This document shows, piece by piece, positions 37,072-47,386 of a DNA stretch of 53,727 nucleotides. Position 1 is the stretch's first letter; every line of letters begins with the position of its first letter. Source of the stretch: Endozoicomonas sp. SESOKO1 (GTDB taxonomy: Bacteria > Pseudomonadota > Gammaproteobacteria > Pseudomonadales > Endozoicomonadaceae); NCBI RefSeq assembly GCF_024606265.1, contig NZ_JAHHPP010000101.1, positions 1-53,727 on the forward strand, in the 5' to 3' direction. Made by a program: the position numbers and the translations under genes. Below the pieces are notes generated by a model. The model was not told the origin of the DNA, searched no databases, and was given only the letters and a program-made list of their open reading frames with translations.

Positions 37072-37896
37072 GTGAGTGATTATCCAGTCTGGGTTAATGG
37101 TGTACCTGAAGCATTCCTGCCGACTTCAGATCGTGGATTGGCCTATGGGGATGGCTTATTTGAAACGGTTCGGGTTTCCGGTGGTAAGCCAACGCTTGCT
37201 GACTATCATTGGCGTCGCCTGCAGCGCTCTTGCGAACCGCTGGGTATCGCTCTGGATATTGAGCGTTTGCTTGAAGAGGTCGGTGCCTTTCTGCTGGATA
37301 ACCGGGCCGGTGACGCTGTACTGAAAGTTATCATAACCCGGGGTAGCGGTGGGCGAGGCTATAACCCCGAGGGTTGTTTCTCTCCACGCCGAATTCTCTC
37401 ACTGCACCCGCTACCGTCAAGGTCCCGTGATCCTGGTTTGCATGGCGCGCGGGTAAAGCACTGTCAGATGCGTCTTGGACGAAGTACGCTGGCAGGGCTG
37501 AAGCACCTGAACCGCCTTGAGCAGGTGCTGGCCAGAAGTGAGTGGCAGGGCAATGCTTACGACGAAGGTCTGCTGTGCGATATCGAAGGCAACTTGATAG
37601 AGGGCACCATGAGTAACCTGTTTGTGGTGACCCGTGAAGGTGGCCTGGTCACTCCGGATCTGACATTCAGTGGTGTAGCCGGGGTTTGTCGCGACTTTAT
37701 TATCGACTTTGCCCGTCATCGCGGGATTGCTGTTAATGAACAGTCGCTATCCCCGGATCTGGAAGGTTCGGAAGTCTTTCTCTGTAACAGTGTAAACGGT
37801 GTCTGGCCTGTGATTGAATATGAAGGAAGGCAGTGGGGTATTGGATCCCTGACTGCCCGGATTCGAGATTGTGTACTGGAAGAATTAAATGCTTAG
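37072..37896 (+). CDS. pabC: Aminodeoxychorismate lyase (class IV PLP enzyme)
   Basis: 274 residues. Forms 4-aminobenzoate from aminodeoxychorismate for folate synthesis. It starts at GTG 37072 behind AAGGGGG. Class IV aminotransferase fold, with DRGLAYGDGLFETVRV near the N-terminus, the PLP-binding Lys in TLAGLKHLNRLEQVLAR, then EGNLIEGTMSNLFVV and FLCNSVNGVWPV. Position between fabF and mltG is the standard gene order. Its stop overlaps the mltG start by eight bases. Confidence 0.94.
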   Translation: MSDYPVWVNGVPEAFLPTSDRGLAYGDGLFETVRVSGGKPTLADYHWRRLQRSCEPLGIALDIERLLEEVGAFLLDNRAGDAVLKVIITRGSGGRGYNPEGCFSPRRILSLHPLPSRSRDPGLHGARVKHCQMRLGRSTLAGLKHLNRLEQVLARSEWQGNAYDEGLLCDIEGNLIEGTMSNLFVVTREGGLVTPDLTFSGVAGVCRDFIIDFARHRGIAVNEQSLSPDLEGSEVFLCNSVNGVWPVIEYEGRQWGIGSLTARIRDCVLEELNA

Positions 37897-38932
37897 GAAG
37901 TTGCTGCTGGCGCTGAGCGGTGGTTTGCTGTTGGTAATGGTCTGTGTGGCTGCTGGCTGGTATGGTCTTCGCTGGTATGGTGACCAGAAGGTTCCGGTTA
38001 GCAGTGATACAGAGTTTGTCATTATTGCGGGTGACTCGCTGGGGCATGTGGTGCAGCGATTATCAGTGGACCAGCTTATCCAATATCCCGACATGTTTAA
38101 GGCCCTTGCCAGAGTCAAGGGGGTTGCTGCTGACCTTCATGCCGGAGAATACCTGATTGCTCCCGGTACCACCTATCGGCAGCTGTTGAACCAGTTTGTT
38201 GCAGGTGATGTCCGTTACTTCAGTGCGACCCTGGTGGAAGGCTGGACTTTAAAAGAGTTGCTGCAAGCGTTGAATCGCCATCCGAAGCTGACCGATCCTG
38301 TCGAGCTGAAAAACCTGAAGGCAGTGATGGGAACCCTGATGAAGGATGTGCCACAGACTGATAATCTGGAAGGGCTGTTTTATGCGGACACCTATAGCTT
38401 TGAAGCAGGGACCACCGTAGCCTCAATTCTGAAAAGAGCCCATCAAAAGCTTCAGTCTGTCCTTGCGGATGAATGGGATAAAAAGGCCGAAGACCTCCCG
38501 TACAAATCCCCCTATGAAGCCTTGATTATGGCTTCAATTATTGAGAAAGAGACCGGTGTGCCCTCTGAGCGGCCTGATATTGCTGGCGTTTTTGTCAGGC
38601 GCCTGGAAAAAAGGATGCGGCTGCAGACAGATCCGACAGTGATCTACGGAATGGGGGATCGCTATAAAGGTGAATTGAATCGTAGTATGTTACGGGAACG
38701 AACAGCCTATAACACCTATGTTATCCATGGCTTACCGCCAACCCCGATAGCGACGGTTGGTCGCGAGGCTGTTCAGGCGGCACTGAATCCGTCCGATGGG
38801 GAAACGCTTTACTTTGTTGCCCGTGGTGATGGTACTCACCATTTTTCCAAAACACTGGCGGAACATAATCGGGCTGTCCGGAAATATCAGATTACGGAGC
38901 GGCGGAAGGATTATCGTTCAACGGTGCAATAA
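37889..38932 (+). CDS. mltG: Endolytic murein transglycosylase MltG
   Basis: 347 residues. Inner-membrane enzyme that cleaves nascent glycan strands and sets their length. A single N-terminal helix (residues 5-27, LLLALSGGLLLVMVCVAAGW) is followed by the YceG-like domain. The catalytic Glu is in MASIIEKETGVPSERPDIAG, followed by LQTDPTVIYG and NTYVIHGLPPTPI, all conserved. It overlaps pabC and precedes tmk by 47 bases. Confidence 0.95.
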   Translation: MLRKLLLALSGGLLLVMVCVAAGWYGLRWYGDQKVPVSSDTEFVIIAGDSLGHVVQRLSVDQLIQYPDMFKALARVKGVAADLHAGEYLIAPGTTYRQLLNQFVAGDVRYFSATLVEGWTLKELLQALNRHPKLTDPVELKNLKAVMGTLMKDVPQTDNLEGLFYADTYSFEAGTTVASILKRAHQKLQSVLADEWDKKAEDLPYKSPYEALIMASIIEKETGVPSERPDIAGVFVRRLEKRMRLQTDPTVIYGMGDRYKGELNRSMLRERTAYNTYVIHGLPPTPIATVGREAVQAALNPSDGETLYFVARGDGTHHFSKTLAEHNRAVRKYQITERRKDYRSTVQ

Positions 38933-38979
38933 ATATTGCTGCACTGGAAATACTGGTTACTGATGACATTGAGAGATTG

Positions 38980-39612
38980 ATGGGTTTTTTTCTGACGATT
39001 GAAGGCTGTGAAGGTGCCGGGAAAACCACCGCTAAAGGGGTTGTTCTGCAGTGGTTGAATGCTGCTGGCCATGAGTATGTGGAAACCCGGGAGCCCGGTG
39101 GTACGCCATTGGCCGAACAGCTGAGAAACCTTGTGCTATCGGAGCATGAAGAGACAGTGACGGACACTACCGAACTGCTGATGGTCTTTGCCGCACGCTG
39201 CCAGAATCTCAGCCAGCGTGTCGAACCGGCACTGGCTGCAGGCAAGGTGGTGGTTTGTGACCGGTTTACCGATGCAACTTATGCCTATCAGGGTGGCGGC
39301 CGTGGCATTGATGAGCAGCGTATAGCGGTACTGGAGCAGCTGGTGCAGGGGGATCGAAGGCCGGATATGACACTGCTCCTGGATATTGAGCCAGAACTTG
39401 GCCTGGCAAGGGCCAGAGGTCGGGCTATTGAGCAGGGAGGAACCCTGGACCGGATTGAACAGGAAACGATTGAGTTCTTCCACCGCGTTCGCAATGTTTA
39501 TCTGAAAAGAGCTGAGCGTTTTCCGAACCAGTACGTTGTCATTGATGGCAGTCAGTCGATTCCAGAGGTTGAAGCACGTATTATCGAGGCTTTGCAAAGC
39601 AGGCTTGGGTAA
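38980..39612 (+). CDS. tmk: Thymidylate kinase
   Basis: 210 residues from ATG 38980; the TTG one codon earlier is less likely. Phosphorylates dTMP to dTDP. The P-loop GCEGAGKTT is at residues 9-17, DRFTDATYAYQGGGRG forms the substrate site, and the LID region is RARGRAIEQGGTLDRIEQE. It lies between mltG and holB, the usual order. Confidence 0.95.
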   Translation: MGFFLTIEGCEGAGKTTAKGVVLQWLNAAGHEYVETREPGGTPLAEQLRNLVLSEHEETVTDTTELLMVFAARCQNLSQRVEPALAAGKVVVCDRFTDATYAYQGGGRGIDEQRIAVLEQLVQGDRRPDMTLLLDIEPELGLARARGRAIEQGGTLDRIEQETIEFFHRVRNVYLKRAERFPNQYVVIDGSQSIPEVEARIIEALQSRLG

Positions 39613-39737
39613 AGAATCGTCTTGGGTAAACAGTTTCCCGGTTATGCATAAACCGCTATCGGCAAAAACAGGTGCTGTTCCGGCTTTCCCGGGGTGCGGC
39701 GGGCAGTCTTCATTGGCGTGGGTAAAGGTTGGATTAA

Positions 39738-40757
39738 TTGAGTTCTGAATCAACAGATATGGTAAATAGCTTCCGGTCAGGGCCTTTACCCTGGCAAGCG
39801 GCACAGTGGTCACCACTGATTCAGCGAATGCAGGCAGGTCTGCTTTCCCACGCCCTGTTGTTGAAGGGCGTGCCCGGGGTTGGTAAGGGTTATTTTGCCG
39901 GGGCCCTGGCCACCCGTGTGCTTTGCAGTCATAACACGGGCGAGTACGCTTGTGGTCATTGCAAGAGCTGTGAGCTGGTAAAAGCGGGAACTCACCCTGA
40001 TCTGCTGGTGGTTCAGCCCGAAGCGGCAGGCAAACCTGTCAAAATTGACCAGATTCGCCAGGTGAACGAGTTCGCCCGTAAAACCGCCCAGCAGGGGGGG
40101 CGCAGAGTCATTGTCATCAATCCGGCCGAAGCGATGAATGTTAATGCCGCCAATGCCTTGCTGAAAAGTCTGGAAGAGCCTGGTGGTGATACCCTCTTTA
40201 TTCTGGTCAGTGCCCGCTCCGGAGATATGTTGCCGACCATCCGCAGCCGCTGTCAGATGGTTTCTTTTACCGTACCTGATATTGTGCAGGCAAAAGCCTG
40301 GCTTTCGGATCATATTGCCGACCCCCTGGTGGTGGATCAGTTGTTGAGCCTTTCATCAGGATCACCCATGACCGCCAGGACCATGTTTGATAATGATACG
40401 CTGGCCGTCAGGGGACGGTTGTTCAATGCTATGCCAGAACTGTTTCGGGGTAATCTTACCCCCGTAGAAATGGCGAAAGAGTGGCATACAGGCAACTTGA
40501 TTGAACTGCTGGCCTGGATGGGAAGCTGGCTGGATGATGCTGTAAAACTGCAACTGACTGCCGATGAAAGCTGTGTCAGGAATCGTGATCTGATGAGAAT
40601 GCTCGACTATATTGCTAAAAAAGTTGAGGCCGCAGATCTGCTGGTGTTGAGGGATAAAATCATGCGTCAGCGTCAGCAGTTACTGGAGGGCGCTAACCTC
40701 AACAGTCAGATGTTAATGGAAGGTGTGTTCAGCGACTATCTTGAGCTGGTGATTTAG
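39738..40757 (+). CDS. holB: DNA polymerase III delta' subunit
   Basis: 339 residues from TTG 39738, or 332 from ATG 39759 (MVNSFRSGPLPWQ); neither has a strong ribosome site. Part of the clamp-loader complex. The AAA+ fold shows GVPGVGKGYFAGALA (degenerate P-loop), a four-Cys zinc module spread over LCSHNTGEYACGHCKSCEL, NPAEAMNVNAANALLKSLEE and IRSRCQ. It follows tmk by 125 bases. Confidence 0.93.
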   Translation: MSSESTDMVNSFRSGPLPWQAAQWSPLIQRMQAGLLSHALLLKGVPGVGKGYFAGALATRVLCSHNTGEYACGHCKSCELVKAGTHPDLLVVQPEAAGKPVKIDQIRQVNEFARKTAQQGGRRVIVINPAEAMNVNAANALLKSLEEPGGDTLFILVSARSGDMLPTIRSRCQMVSFTVPDIVQAKAWLSDHIADPLVVDQLLSLSSGSPMTARTMFDNDTLAVRGRLFNAMPELFRGNLTPVEMAKEWHTGNLIELLAWMGSWLDDAVKLQLTADESCVRNRDLMRMLDYIAKKVEAADLLVLRDKIMRQRQQLLEGANLNSQMLMEGVFSDYLELVI

Positions 40758-40864
40758 CCGAAGAAGGAAGTCGTCTCATGCCCTTTTTTTGATCGACCAC
40801 TTTGGGAAGGTGACCTGCGGTTAACAGGTTGAACTTGAATTCAGGGAAAAAGGAGAGGGTTGTC

Positions 40865-41206
40865 ATGGGGAAAGGGATGCAGGGACTGATGTCTCTGACC
40901 ATACGGGACACAGCATCACTCTATGAAGCGTATATGCCATTTGTCAGTGGTGGCGGGCTGTTTGTGCCAACCCACAAGCATTACAACCTCGGGGATGACG
41001 TGTTTATTCGTCTGACGTTGATGGATGAGCCTGAGAAGATTCCTGTTCCGGGAAAGGTTATATGGGTGACGCCAATTGGGGCCCAGGGCGGCCGACAGGC
41101 AGGGATTGGTATTCAATTCAATGATCCGACTGACAGTGTACGCAGTAAAATTGAGAAGTATATTGCCGGGGCACTGTCCTCGGATCGCCAGACCAACACG
41201 ATGTAA
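40865..41206 (+). CDS. pilZ: PilZ-domain type IV pilus assembly protein
   Basis: 113 residues from ATG 40865, with AGGAGAGG upstream. This is the founding-type PilZ needed for type IV pilus biogenesis: SLTIRDTASLYEAYMPFVSG, then LTLMDEPEKIPVPGKVIWVT and GIGIQFNDP. Like its Pseudomonas relative it lacks the RxxxR and D/NxSxxG c-di-GMP-binding residues at the N-terminus, so it probably acts through protein contacts. It lies between holB and tatD, the order found in pseudomonads. Confidence 0.93.
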   Translation: MGKGMQGLMSLTIRDTASLYEAYMPFVSGGGLFVPTHKHYNLGDDVFIRLTLMDEPEKIPVPGKVIWVTPIGAQGGRQAGIGIQFNDPTDSVRSKIEKYIAGALSSDRQTNTM

Positions 41207-41254
41207 ACTGACTTGGGATAGTGTTTGTCAGGGTTGAGCTTTCAGGAGATAAAC

Positions 41255-42037
41255 ATGTTTATTGACTCCCATTGTCATCTCGATCGTCTGGATTTGAGCG
41301 CTTATGAAGGAAATCTTGATGTTGCAGTAGCAGCGGCCAGGGCGGCGGGTGTGGATCGTATGCTCTGCATTGGCATCAATCTGGACAATGGCCCGGAAGT
41401 GGTATCGCTGGCTGAGCGGTATAAGGATGTCTATGCATCGGTTGGTGTTCATCCGCTGGACTGTAAGGAAATGGTACCAGATATCGACGTTGTGCGCTCG
41501 CTGGCCAACCATGAAAAAGTGGTTGCCATCGGTGAGACAGGCCTTGATTACTACTATGCCACCACTGAAGGGGCGCAGGCGGTTCAGCGGCAGTCCTTTA
41601 TTAACCATCTTGAGCTCGGTGCAGAACTGGAGTTGCCCGTGGTCGTGCATACCCGTGATGCCCGGGAAGATACCCTGGACTTTCTCCGTGAATACGGATC
41701 CAGAGAGTCTGCCGGCGTATTGCACTGCTTTACCGAATCTTTGGCGATGGCAAAAGCTGCGCTGGACCTGAATTACTACATTTCCATATCGGGCATTGTT
41801 ACCTTCAGAAATGCCTCCGCGTTGCGGGAGGTGGTTGACTATTTGCCAATGGATCGATTACTGATTGAGACGGACTCCCCCTATCTGGCGCCGGTCCCGC
41901 ATCGGGGAAAGTCGAATGAACCCCGGTTTGTTGCCGATGTGGCACGATTTATTGCCGGGCTGAAGGGAGTGACGCCTGAAGAGCTTGGCGAAAAAACTTC
42001 AGGCAATTTCTATCGGCTTTTCCATCGAGCGGTCTAA
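41255..42037 (+). CDS. TatD-family metal-dependent hydrolase (YcfH-like)
   Basis: 260 residues from ATG 41255, behind CAGGAGAT. TIM-barrel DNase/hydrolase family. Metal ligands are visible in FIDSHCHLD, SVGVHPLD, AIGETGLDYYY, VVHTRDAREDT, VLHCFTES and ETDSPYLAP. Pairs with holB and pilZ in the conserved cluster. The substrate is not defined by sequence; family members show 3'-5' exonuclease activity. Confidence 0.93.
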   Translation: MFIDSHCHLDRLDLSAYEGNLDVAVAAARAAGVDRMLCIGINLDNGPEVVSLAERYKDVYASVGVHPLDCKEMVPDIDVVRSLANHEKVVAIGETGLDYYYATTEGAQAVQRQSFINHLELGAELELPVVVHTRDAREDTLDFLREYGSRESAGVLHCFTESLAMAKAALDLNYYISISGIVTFRNASALREVVDYLPMDRLLIETDSPYLAPVPHRGKSNEPRFVADVARFIAGLKGVTPEELGEKTSGNFYRLFHRAV

Positions 42038-42761
42038 TTGGTATATAACCGTCGTTTAATCTAATGCTATGAATAAACCGTTACCCATAAGTTTTTGAGT
42101 GATTAAAGGGTGATTTTACGGGGTTTTTTTCTGTTTTTTTTTCAGTTGGAAGGGGCGAGAAAAACTCTGGCGATTAATGAGTTTATTGGTTATTTCTTAT
42201 AGGTATTGGTAAAAATATCCAGCTCGCCAGTATGGAATATCATTTCCAGTCTATTTATAATTACGTCACCATTTTCATCGGTGATGTTGCGAATTTAGGC
42301 TCAGGTACGGAATTTCCGATCATGCTTCGGCTAATTATAAAGAACTTAAGTTCTACAATTACGATGCTTGTCTATCTGGATGCCCATCAGAATTCTGCTG
42401 CTTGTCAGCGGATTTTTTTCTGTGTCTGATCGGATTGCCAGGCTGCTTTCCGGGAATATAATTGCGCAGCAGCAACCTTGAAAAAGGGGGTGCACTACCA
42501 GCTTCTGCTGCCTGACCCTGATGCCTTTTTTGCCTCAGGGTTTTGCTTTGCCCGGCACGTTTGCTCCCCCTTTCTCAAGTTGTCTAATGACCATAATGCG
42601 CAGTGTCCCGGCCAGTGTTCTGGTTACCGGGAGCTTTGTTTCTTGTGTTTTTCGTCAGGGAAGACTCAATGACCATGGCTTCCATTATTCGTTAGGACAG
42701 TTCCGGATCACCGGAGAGACGGGTTACTCCTGACCTCAACTTGATTGATTAGGCGAAAGGT
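42038..42761. other. 724-base gap upstream of nqrA
   Basis: AT-rich in its first half, with T runs at about 42121-42146. Short frames (42232-42429, 42478-42672, 42521-42733) lack gene-like composition. A small hairpin tccggatcaccgga lies at 42702-42715. The nqr promoter and a long leader are expected here. I see no recognisable riboswitch or RNA gene. Confidence 0.4.
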
Positions 42762-44108
42762 ATGATCAAAATCAAACAGGGGCTGGATCTCCCGATCTCA
42801 GGATCGCCTGAACAAAGTATCTCGGAAGGCAGGGCCGCCCGCTCTGTCGCCGTGATTGGCTTTGATTACGTAGGTATGAAACCTACGATGGCGGTTGCTG
42901 TGGGAGATCGAGTTAAAAAAGGGCAACTGCTCTTTACCGATAAAAAGACACCGGGTATCCGGTACACAGCATTGGCTGGCGGTACAGTTTCAGCAATCAA
43001 TCGTGGTGAAAAACGGGTTTTGCAATCCGTGGTGATCGATATTGTTAACGACTGTGGCCAGGAAGAAGAAGAGATCTTCACAGCCTACAAGCCTGAAGAA
43101 CTGGCGGGCCTGACCGCAGACCAGGTGGAAGCGCTGCTGAATGAGTCCGGTCTCTGGACTGCTCTGCGCACCCGTCCGTTCAGTAAGGTTCCGGCATTGG
43201 GAACCCGTCCGGCTTCCATCTTTGTCACGGCGATTGATACTCATCCGCTGGCGGCCAATCCGGAAGTGGTGATCAGGGAGCAGGCCGAAGCGTTTGAACA
43301 GGGTATCAATATCCTGGGCAAGCTCAGTGGCGGCAAGATTTTCCTGTGTAAGGCACCGGGTGCCAACATTCCTGCCGGGATTGCTATCAGTGAAGAGTTC
43401 GCAGGTCCCCATCCTGCTGGCCTGCCAAGTACGCACATCCACTTCCTGGATCCGGTTTCTGCCACCAAAACGGTGTGGCAGGTGGGTTATCAGGATGTCA
43501 TTGCCGTCGGTAAACTGTTTACCACCGGTCAGCTTTTTACAGATCGTGTTGTCTCTCTGGCAGGACCCCAGGTTGATAAGCCTCGCCTGGTTCGTAGCCG
43601 CCTGGGTGCCTCCACCGATGAAATCACTGCCGGTGAACTGAAGCCTGCCACCAACCGTATTATTTCTGGATCGGTATTTGGTGGTCGCACTGCCAATGGC
43701 CCATTCGCTTACCTGGGACGTTACCATAATCAGGTTTCCGTTCTGGAAGAGAGTGATGAGCGTCTGTTCCTGGGCTGGGTCAACCCAATGGTGGATCGCT
43801 TTTCCATTCTGCGCGTTATGACCTCCGGCCTCAGCAAGAGCCGCCTGTTCAATTTCACTACCACCACTAACGGTGGGGAACGCGCAATGGTACCCGTTGG
43901 CAACTATGAGCAGATGATGCCTCTGGATATTCTGGCGACACAGTTGCTTCGTGCAATCATCGTTGGTGATACCGATACTGCCCAGAAACTGGGTGCGCTT
44001 GAGCTGGAAGAAGAAGACCTTGCTCTATGCACATTCGTTTGCGCGGGTAAATACGAGTACGGCCCCCTGCTGCGTGACAACCTGACCCGTATTGAGCTGG
44101 AGGGGTAA
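42762..44108 (+). CDS. nqrA: Na+-translocating NADH:quinone reductase subunit A
   Basis: 448 residues, peripheral cytoplasmic subunit of the Na+-pumping NADH dehydrogenase. N-terminus [18 protein letters not shown], then [20 protein letters not shown] and NTRP-type barrel-sandwich motifs ([20 protein letters not shown]), and the C-terminal [19 protein letters not shown]. First gene of nqrABCDEF. Length is as in Vibrio. The next gene starts three bases after its stop. Confidence 0.97.
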   Translation: MIKIKQGLDLPISGSPEQSISEGRAARSVAVIGFDYVGMKPTMAVAVGDRVKKGQLLFTDKKTPGIRYTALAGGTVSAINRGEKRVLQSVVIDIVNDCGQEEEEIFTAYKPEELAGLTADQVEALLNESGLWTALRTRPFSKVPALGTRPASIFVTAIDTHPLAANPEVVIREQAEAFEQGINILGKLSGGKIFLCKAPGANIPAGIAISEEFAGPHPAGLPSTHIHFLDPVSATKTVWQVGYQDVIAVGKLFTTGQLFTDRVVSLAGPQVDKPRLVRSRLGASTDEITAGELKPATNRIISGSVFGGRTANGPFAYLGRYHNQVSVLEESDERLFLGWVNPMVDRFSILRVMTSGLSKSRLFNFTTTTNGGERAMVPVGNYEQMMPLDILATQLLRAIIVGDTDTAQKLGALELEEEDLALCTFVCAGKYEYGPLLRDNLTRIELEG

Positions 44109-44111
44109 TCA

Positions 44112-45314
44112 GTGAAGCCATTAAGAAATCTCCTTGACTCGATGGAACCCCATTTCGTCAAGGGCGGTAAATACGAAAAGTTCTATGCGTTGTATGAAGC
44201 AGCGGACACGCTGTTCTATACACCACTGGACAAAACCCATAACACCAGCCACGTTCGTGATGCCGTCGATCTGAAACGAATGATGGGTCTGGTGTGGCTG
44301 TGTACTTTCCCGGCCATGTTCTTCGGTATGTGGAACGTGGGTTACCAGGCAAACACGGCCATCGCCAATGGTCTGGGCACCATCCCCACTGACTGGCACG
44401 GTATGCTGATTGCCATGCTGGCCGGTAATGACCCTGCCAGTATCTGGGATAACCTGATCTATGGTGCCGTCTACTTCCTGCCTATTTATGCCGTGACATT
44501 CTTTGTCGGCGGTTTCTGGGAAGTGCTGTTTGCCATCATCCGTAAGCACGAAGTGAATGAAGGTTTCTTCGTTACCTCCATATTGTTTGCCCTGATCGTT
44601 CCGCCTTCCATCCCGCTGTGGCAGGTAGCCCTGGGTATCTCCTTCGGTGTGGTTATCGGGAAGGAAGTATTCGGTGGTACCGGCAAGAACTTCCTGAACC
44701 CGGCTCTTACTGGTCGTGCGTTCCTGTTCTTCGCTTATCCGGCGCAGATTTCCGGTGACCTGGTGTGGACGGCAGTTGACGGCTTCTCCGGTGCCACCAT
44801 GTTGAGCGTTACCCAGCAGGGTGGTATGGAAGCGCTGCAACAGTCCATCAGCTGGATGCAGGCGTTTGTTGGGGTGATGCAGGGTTCTGTGGGCGAGACA
44901 TCGACACTGGCTATCTTTATCGGTGGCGCGGTTCTGCTGTTCTCCGGCATTGCTTCCTGGAGAATTGTCGCGGGTACCATGATTGGTATGATTGCCCTGT
45001 CTACCCTGTTCAACGTCATTGGTTCTGACACCAACTACATGTTCCAGGTGCCCTGGTACTGGCATATGGTCCTGGGTGGATTTGCCTTTGGTCTGATCTT
45101 TATGACCACGGACCCGGTATCCGCTTCCATGACCAACAACGGTCGCTGGTTCTACGGTGCCCTGATTGGTGTCATGGTGGTCCTGATTCGAGTGGTGAAC
45201 CCGGCGTATCCGGAAGGGATGATGCTGGCCATTCTGTTTGCCAACCTGTTTGCGCCGCTGATTGACCACTTTGTGGTAGAGGCCAATATCAAGCGTCGGG
45301 AGGCTCGGGCCTGA
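44112..45314 (+). CDS. nqrB: Na+-translocating NADH:quinone reductase subunit B
   Basis: 400 residues with about ten membrane helices. GTG start. The FMN is covalently bound to Thr229 in DGFSGATML, matching the S-G-A-T flavinylation motif. Other conserved segments are [20 protein letters not shown] and [16 protein letters not shown]. Takes part in the Na+ channel and quinone site. The stop overlaps the nqrC start by one base. Confidence 0.97.
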   Translation: MKPLRNLLDSMEPHFVKGGKYEKFYALYEAADTLFYTPLDKTHNTSHVRDAVDLKRMMGLVWLCTFPAMFFGMWNVGYQANTAIANGLGTIPTDWHGMLIAMLAGNDPASIWDNLIYGAVYFLPIYAVTFFVGGFWEVLFAIIRKHEVNEGFFVTSILFALIVPPSIPLWQVALGISFGVVIGKEVFGGTGKNFLNPALTGRAFLFFAYPAQISGDLVWTAVDGFSGATMLSVTQQGGMEALQQSISWMQAFVGVMQGSVGETSTLAIFIGGAVLLFSGIASWRIVAGTMIGMIALSTLFNVIGSDTNYMFQVPWYWHMVLGGFAFGLIFMTTDPVSASMTNNGRWFYGALIGVMVVLIRVVNPAYPEGMMLAILFANLFAPLIDHFVVEANIKRREARA

Positions 45315-46105
45315 TGGGAAACGATACGATTAAAAAGACGCTGCTGGTCACGGTGGTCCTGTCACTGGTCTGTTCGGTGCTGGTATCCATGGCGGCAGTT
45401 TTCCTGAAACCGGTTCAGAACCGGAACATCAAGCTGGACGTTCAGCGTAACATTCTGGATATCGCCGGTCTGAGCAGTGATGCCAGGGCGCTGAGTCCTG
45501 CTGAAATTGCTGAGTTGTACAAGCAGATCCAGCCACGCCTGGTTGACCTGAAAACCGGCAAGTTTGTTGATGAAGCCAGCGGCCTGTCCGTTGACCAGTA
45601 CGATCAGCGTACTGCCGCAAAAGATGCCAGGACTTCCAGGGCACTGGGCAGTGCTGACATCGCCGGTATTTCCCGTCAGGCAGACGTTGCCAAGGTCTAC
45701 CTGGTAGAACAGGATGGTCAGATGGAGACATTGATCCTGCCGGTTCACGGCCGTGGCCTGTGGTCTACCATGTATGGGTTCCTGGCGCTGGAAAACAACC
45801 TGAACACGGTGAAAGGTTTTGGTTTCTTTGAGCAGGCAGAAACTCCCGGACTGGGTGGTGAAGTCAGCAACCCGGTGTGGAAATCCCGCTGGGTTGGCAA
45901 GGAGATCTACGGTATTGATGGCAAGGTGGCACTGCACGTGATCAAAGGTGGCGTTGATCCAACCAGCCCGGGTGCTGTAAACCAGATTGACGGCCTGGCT
46001 GGAGCGACATTGACTGCCAATGGTGTCAGCAACCTGATCAAGTTCTGGTTGTCCGATGCCGGCTTTAAACTGTTCCTGAATAATCTGAAAGCGGGGAATG
46101 CATAA
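45314..46105 (+). CDS. nqrC: Na+-translocating NADH:quinone reductase subunit C
   Basis: 263 residues, one N-terminal helix (residues 10-30) and a periplasmic FMN domain. The second covalent FMN is expected on Thr232 in [13 protein letters not shown]. The position usually held by Ser/Thr three residues earlier is Ala here. [13 protein letters not shown] and [13 protein letters not shown] are conserved. Overlaps nqrB and nqrD at its ends by one base each. Confidence 0.96.
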   Translation: MGNDTIKKTLLVTVVLSLVCSVLVSMAAVFLKPVQNRNIKLDVQRNILDIAGLSSDARALSPAEIAELYKQIQPRLVDLKTGKFVDEASGLSVDQYDQRTAAKDARTSRALGSADIAGISRQADVAKVYLVEQDGQMETLILPVHGRGLWSTMYGFLALENNLNTVKGFGFFEQAETPGLGGEVSNPVWKSRWVGKEIYGIDGKVALHVIKGGVDPTSPGAVNQIDGLAGATLTANGVSNLIKFWLSDAGFKLFLNNLKAGNA

Positions 46106-46770
46106 TGTCTGTGAAGACCAAAGATATCCTGCTGGAACCGGTTGTTAAGAATAACCCTATTACCCTGCAGATTCTGGGTATCTGTTCGGCGCTGGCGGTT
46201 ACCACCAGTATGCAGGTCAGCCTGGTAATGGCACTGGCGGTTATCGGGGTAACCACCTGTTCCAACCTGGCGGTTGCCCTGATCCGTAACCACATTCCCA
46301 ACAGCATTCGTATTATCTGTCAGATGACGGTTATTGCCTCGCTGGTCATTGTGGTTGATCAGATTCTGAAAGCCTACGCGTACGACATCTCCAAGCAGCT
46401 GTCGGTATTCGTCGGCCTGATCATTACCAACTGTATCGTTATGGGGCGTGCAGAAGCCTTTGCCATGAAGAACGGTCCAATGCTGTCAGCACTGGATGGT
46501 TTTGGTAATGGCCTGGGCTATGGCTGTGTGCTGATTATCGTCGCTTTCTTCCGTGAACTCTTTGGTGCGGGCAACCTGTTTGGTGTGGAAATCTTCGCAA
46601 CCGTGAACAACGGCGGCTGGTACGTGCCAAACGGCCTGATGCTGCTGGCTCCCAGTGCCTTCTTCCTGATCGGTCTGCTGATCTGGGCGATTCGCAGCTG
46701 GAAAACAGACCAGGTTGAAGAGGTGGAATTCAAGATTGCACCTAACACCAAATTCAGTGAGGCGCACTAA
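46105..46770 (+). CDS. nqrD: Na+-translocating NADH:quinone reductase subunit D
   Basis: 221 residues, six predicted membrane helices. [20 protein letters not shown] at the N-terminus and [20 protein letters not shown] are signature segments, the latter with the Cys that helps bind the intramembrane iron centre together with NqrE. Homologous to RnfE, but the neighbours fix it as NqrD. Starts on the last base of the nqrC stop. Confidence 0.96.
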   Translation: MSVKTKDILLEPVVKNNPITLQILGICSALAVTTSMQVSLVMALAVIGVTTCSNLAVALIRNHIPNSIRIICQMTVIASLVIVVDQILKAYAYDISKQLSVFVGLIITNCIVMGRAEAFAMKNGPMLSALDGFGNGLGYGCVLIIVAFFRELFGAGNLFGVEIFATVNNGGWYVPNGLMLLAPSAFFLIGLLIWAIRSWKTDQVEEVEFKIAPNTKFSEAH

Positions 46771-46773
46771 GTC

Positions 46774-47370
46774 ATGGAACATTTTATTTCGCTATTTGTG
46801 AAAGCAGTGTTCGTGGAAAACATGGCGCTGGCTTTCTTCCTGGGGATGTGTACCTTCCTGGCCGTATCCAAGCAGGTGAAAACTGCCCTGGGTCTGGGGG
46901 TTGCGGTGGTTGCCGTACTGACCATCACCGTGCCCATTAACAATGTCATTTACCAGAATATCCTGAAAGACGGGGCGCTGGTTGCCGGTGTTGACCTGAG
47001 CTTCCTGGGCCTGATCACCTATATCGGTGTTATCGCTGCCCTGGTACAGATCCTGGAAATGTTCCTGGATAAATTTGTACCCGCCCTGTACAACGCGCTG
47101 GGCGTGTTTCTGCCACTGATTACCGTAAACTGCGCTATCATGGGTGCGTCACTGTTCATGGTTCAGCGTGACTACAACCTCGGTGAATCCGTGGTTTATG
47201 GTTTCGGTGCTGGTGTGGGCTGGGCTTTGGCCATTGCGGCACTGGCGGGCATTCGTGAAAAGCTCAAGTACAGTGATGTACCTGCAGGGCTGAGAGGTCT
47301 GGGCATTACCTTCATTACCGTTGGTTTGATGTCCCTGGGCTTCCTGTCTTTCTCTGGCGTGCAGCTGTAA
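46774..47370 (+). CDS. nqrE: Na+-translocating NADH:quinone reductase subunit E
   Basis: 198 residues, six membrane helices, inverted topology relative to Nqr[21 protein letters not shown] and [18 protein letters not shown] are conserved and contain the Cys residues (FLGMCTF, VNCAIMG) that share the Fe site with NqrD. Homologous to RnfA. Confidence 0.97.
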   Translation: MEHFISLFVKAVFVENMALAFFLGMCTFLAVSKQVKTALGLGVAVVAVLTITVPINNVIYQNILKDGALVAGVDLSFLGLITYIGVIAALVQILEMFLDKFVPALYNALGVFLPLITVNCAIMGASLFMVQRDYNLGESVVYGFGAGVGWALAIAALAGIREKLKYSDVPAGLRGLGITFITVGLMSLGFLSFSGVQL

Positions 47371-47386
47371 GGGGGATTGGGACGAT

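Noticed and set aside
42478-42733. Two short Cys-containing frames upstream of nqrA
   Set aside because: No ribosome site, overlapping frames in different registers, composition not gene-like.
44121-45269. 382-codon leftward open frame
   Set aside because: Antisense to nqrB over its whole length; hydrophilic, His/Gln/Thr-rich composition typical of a shadow frame.
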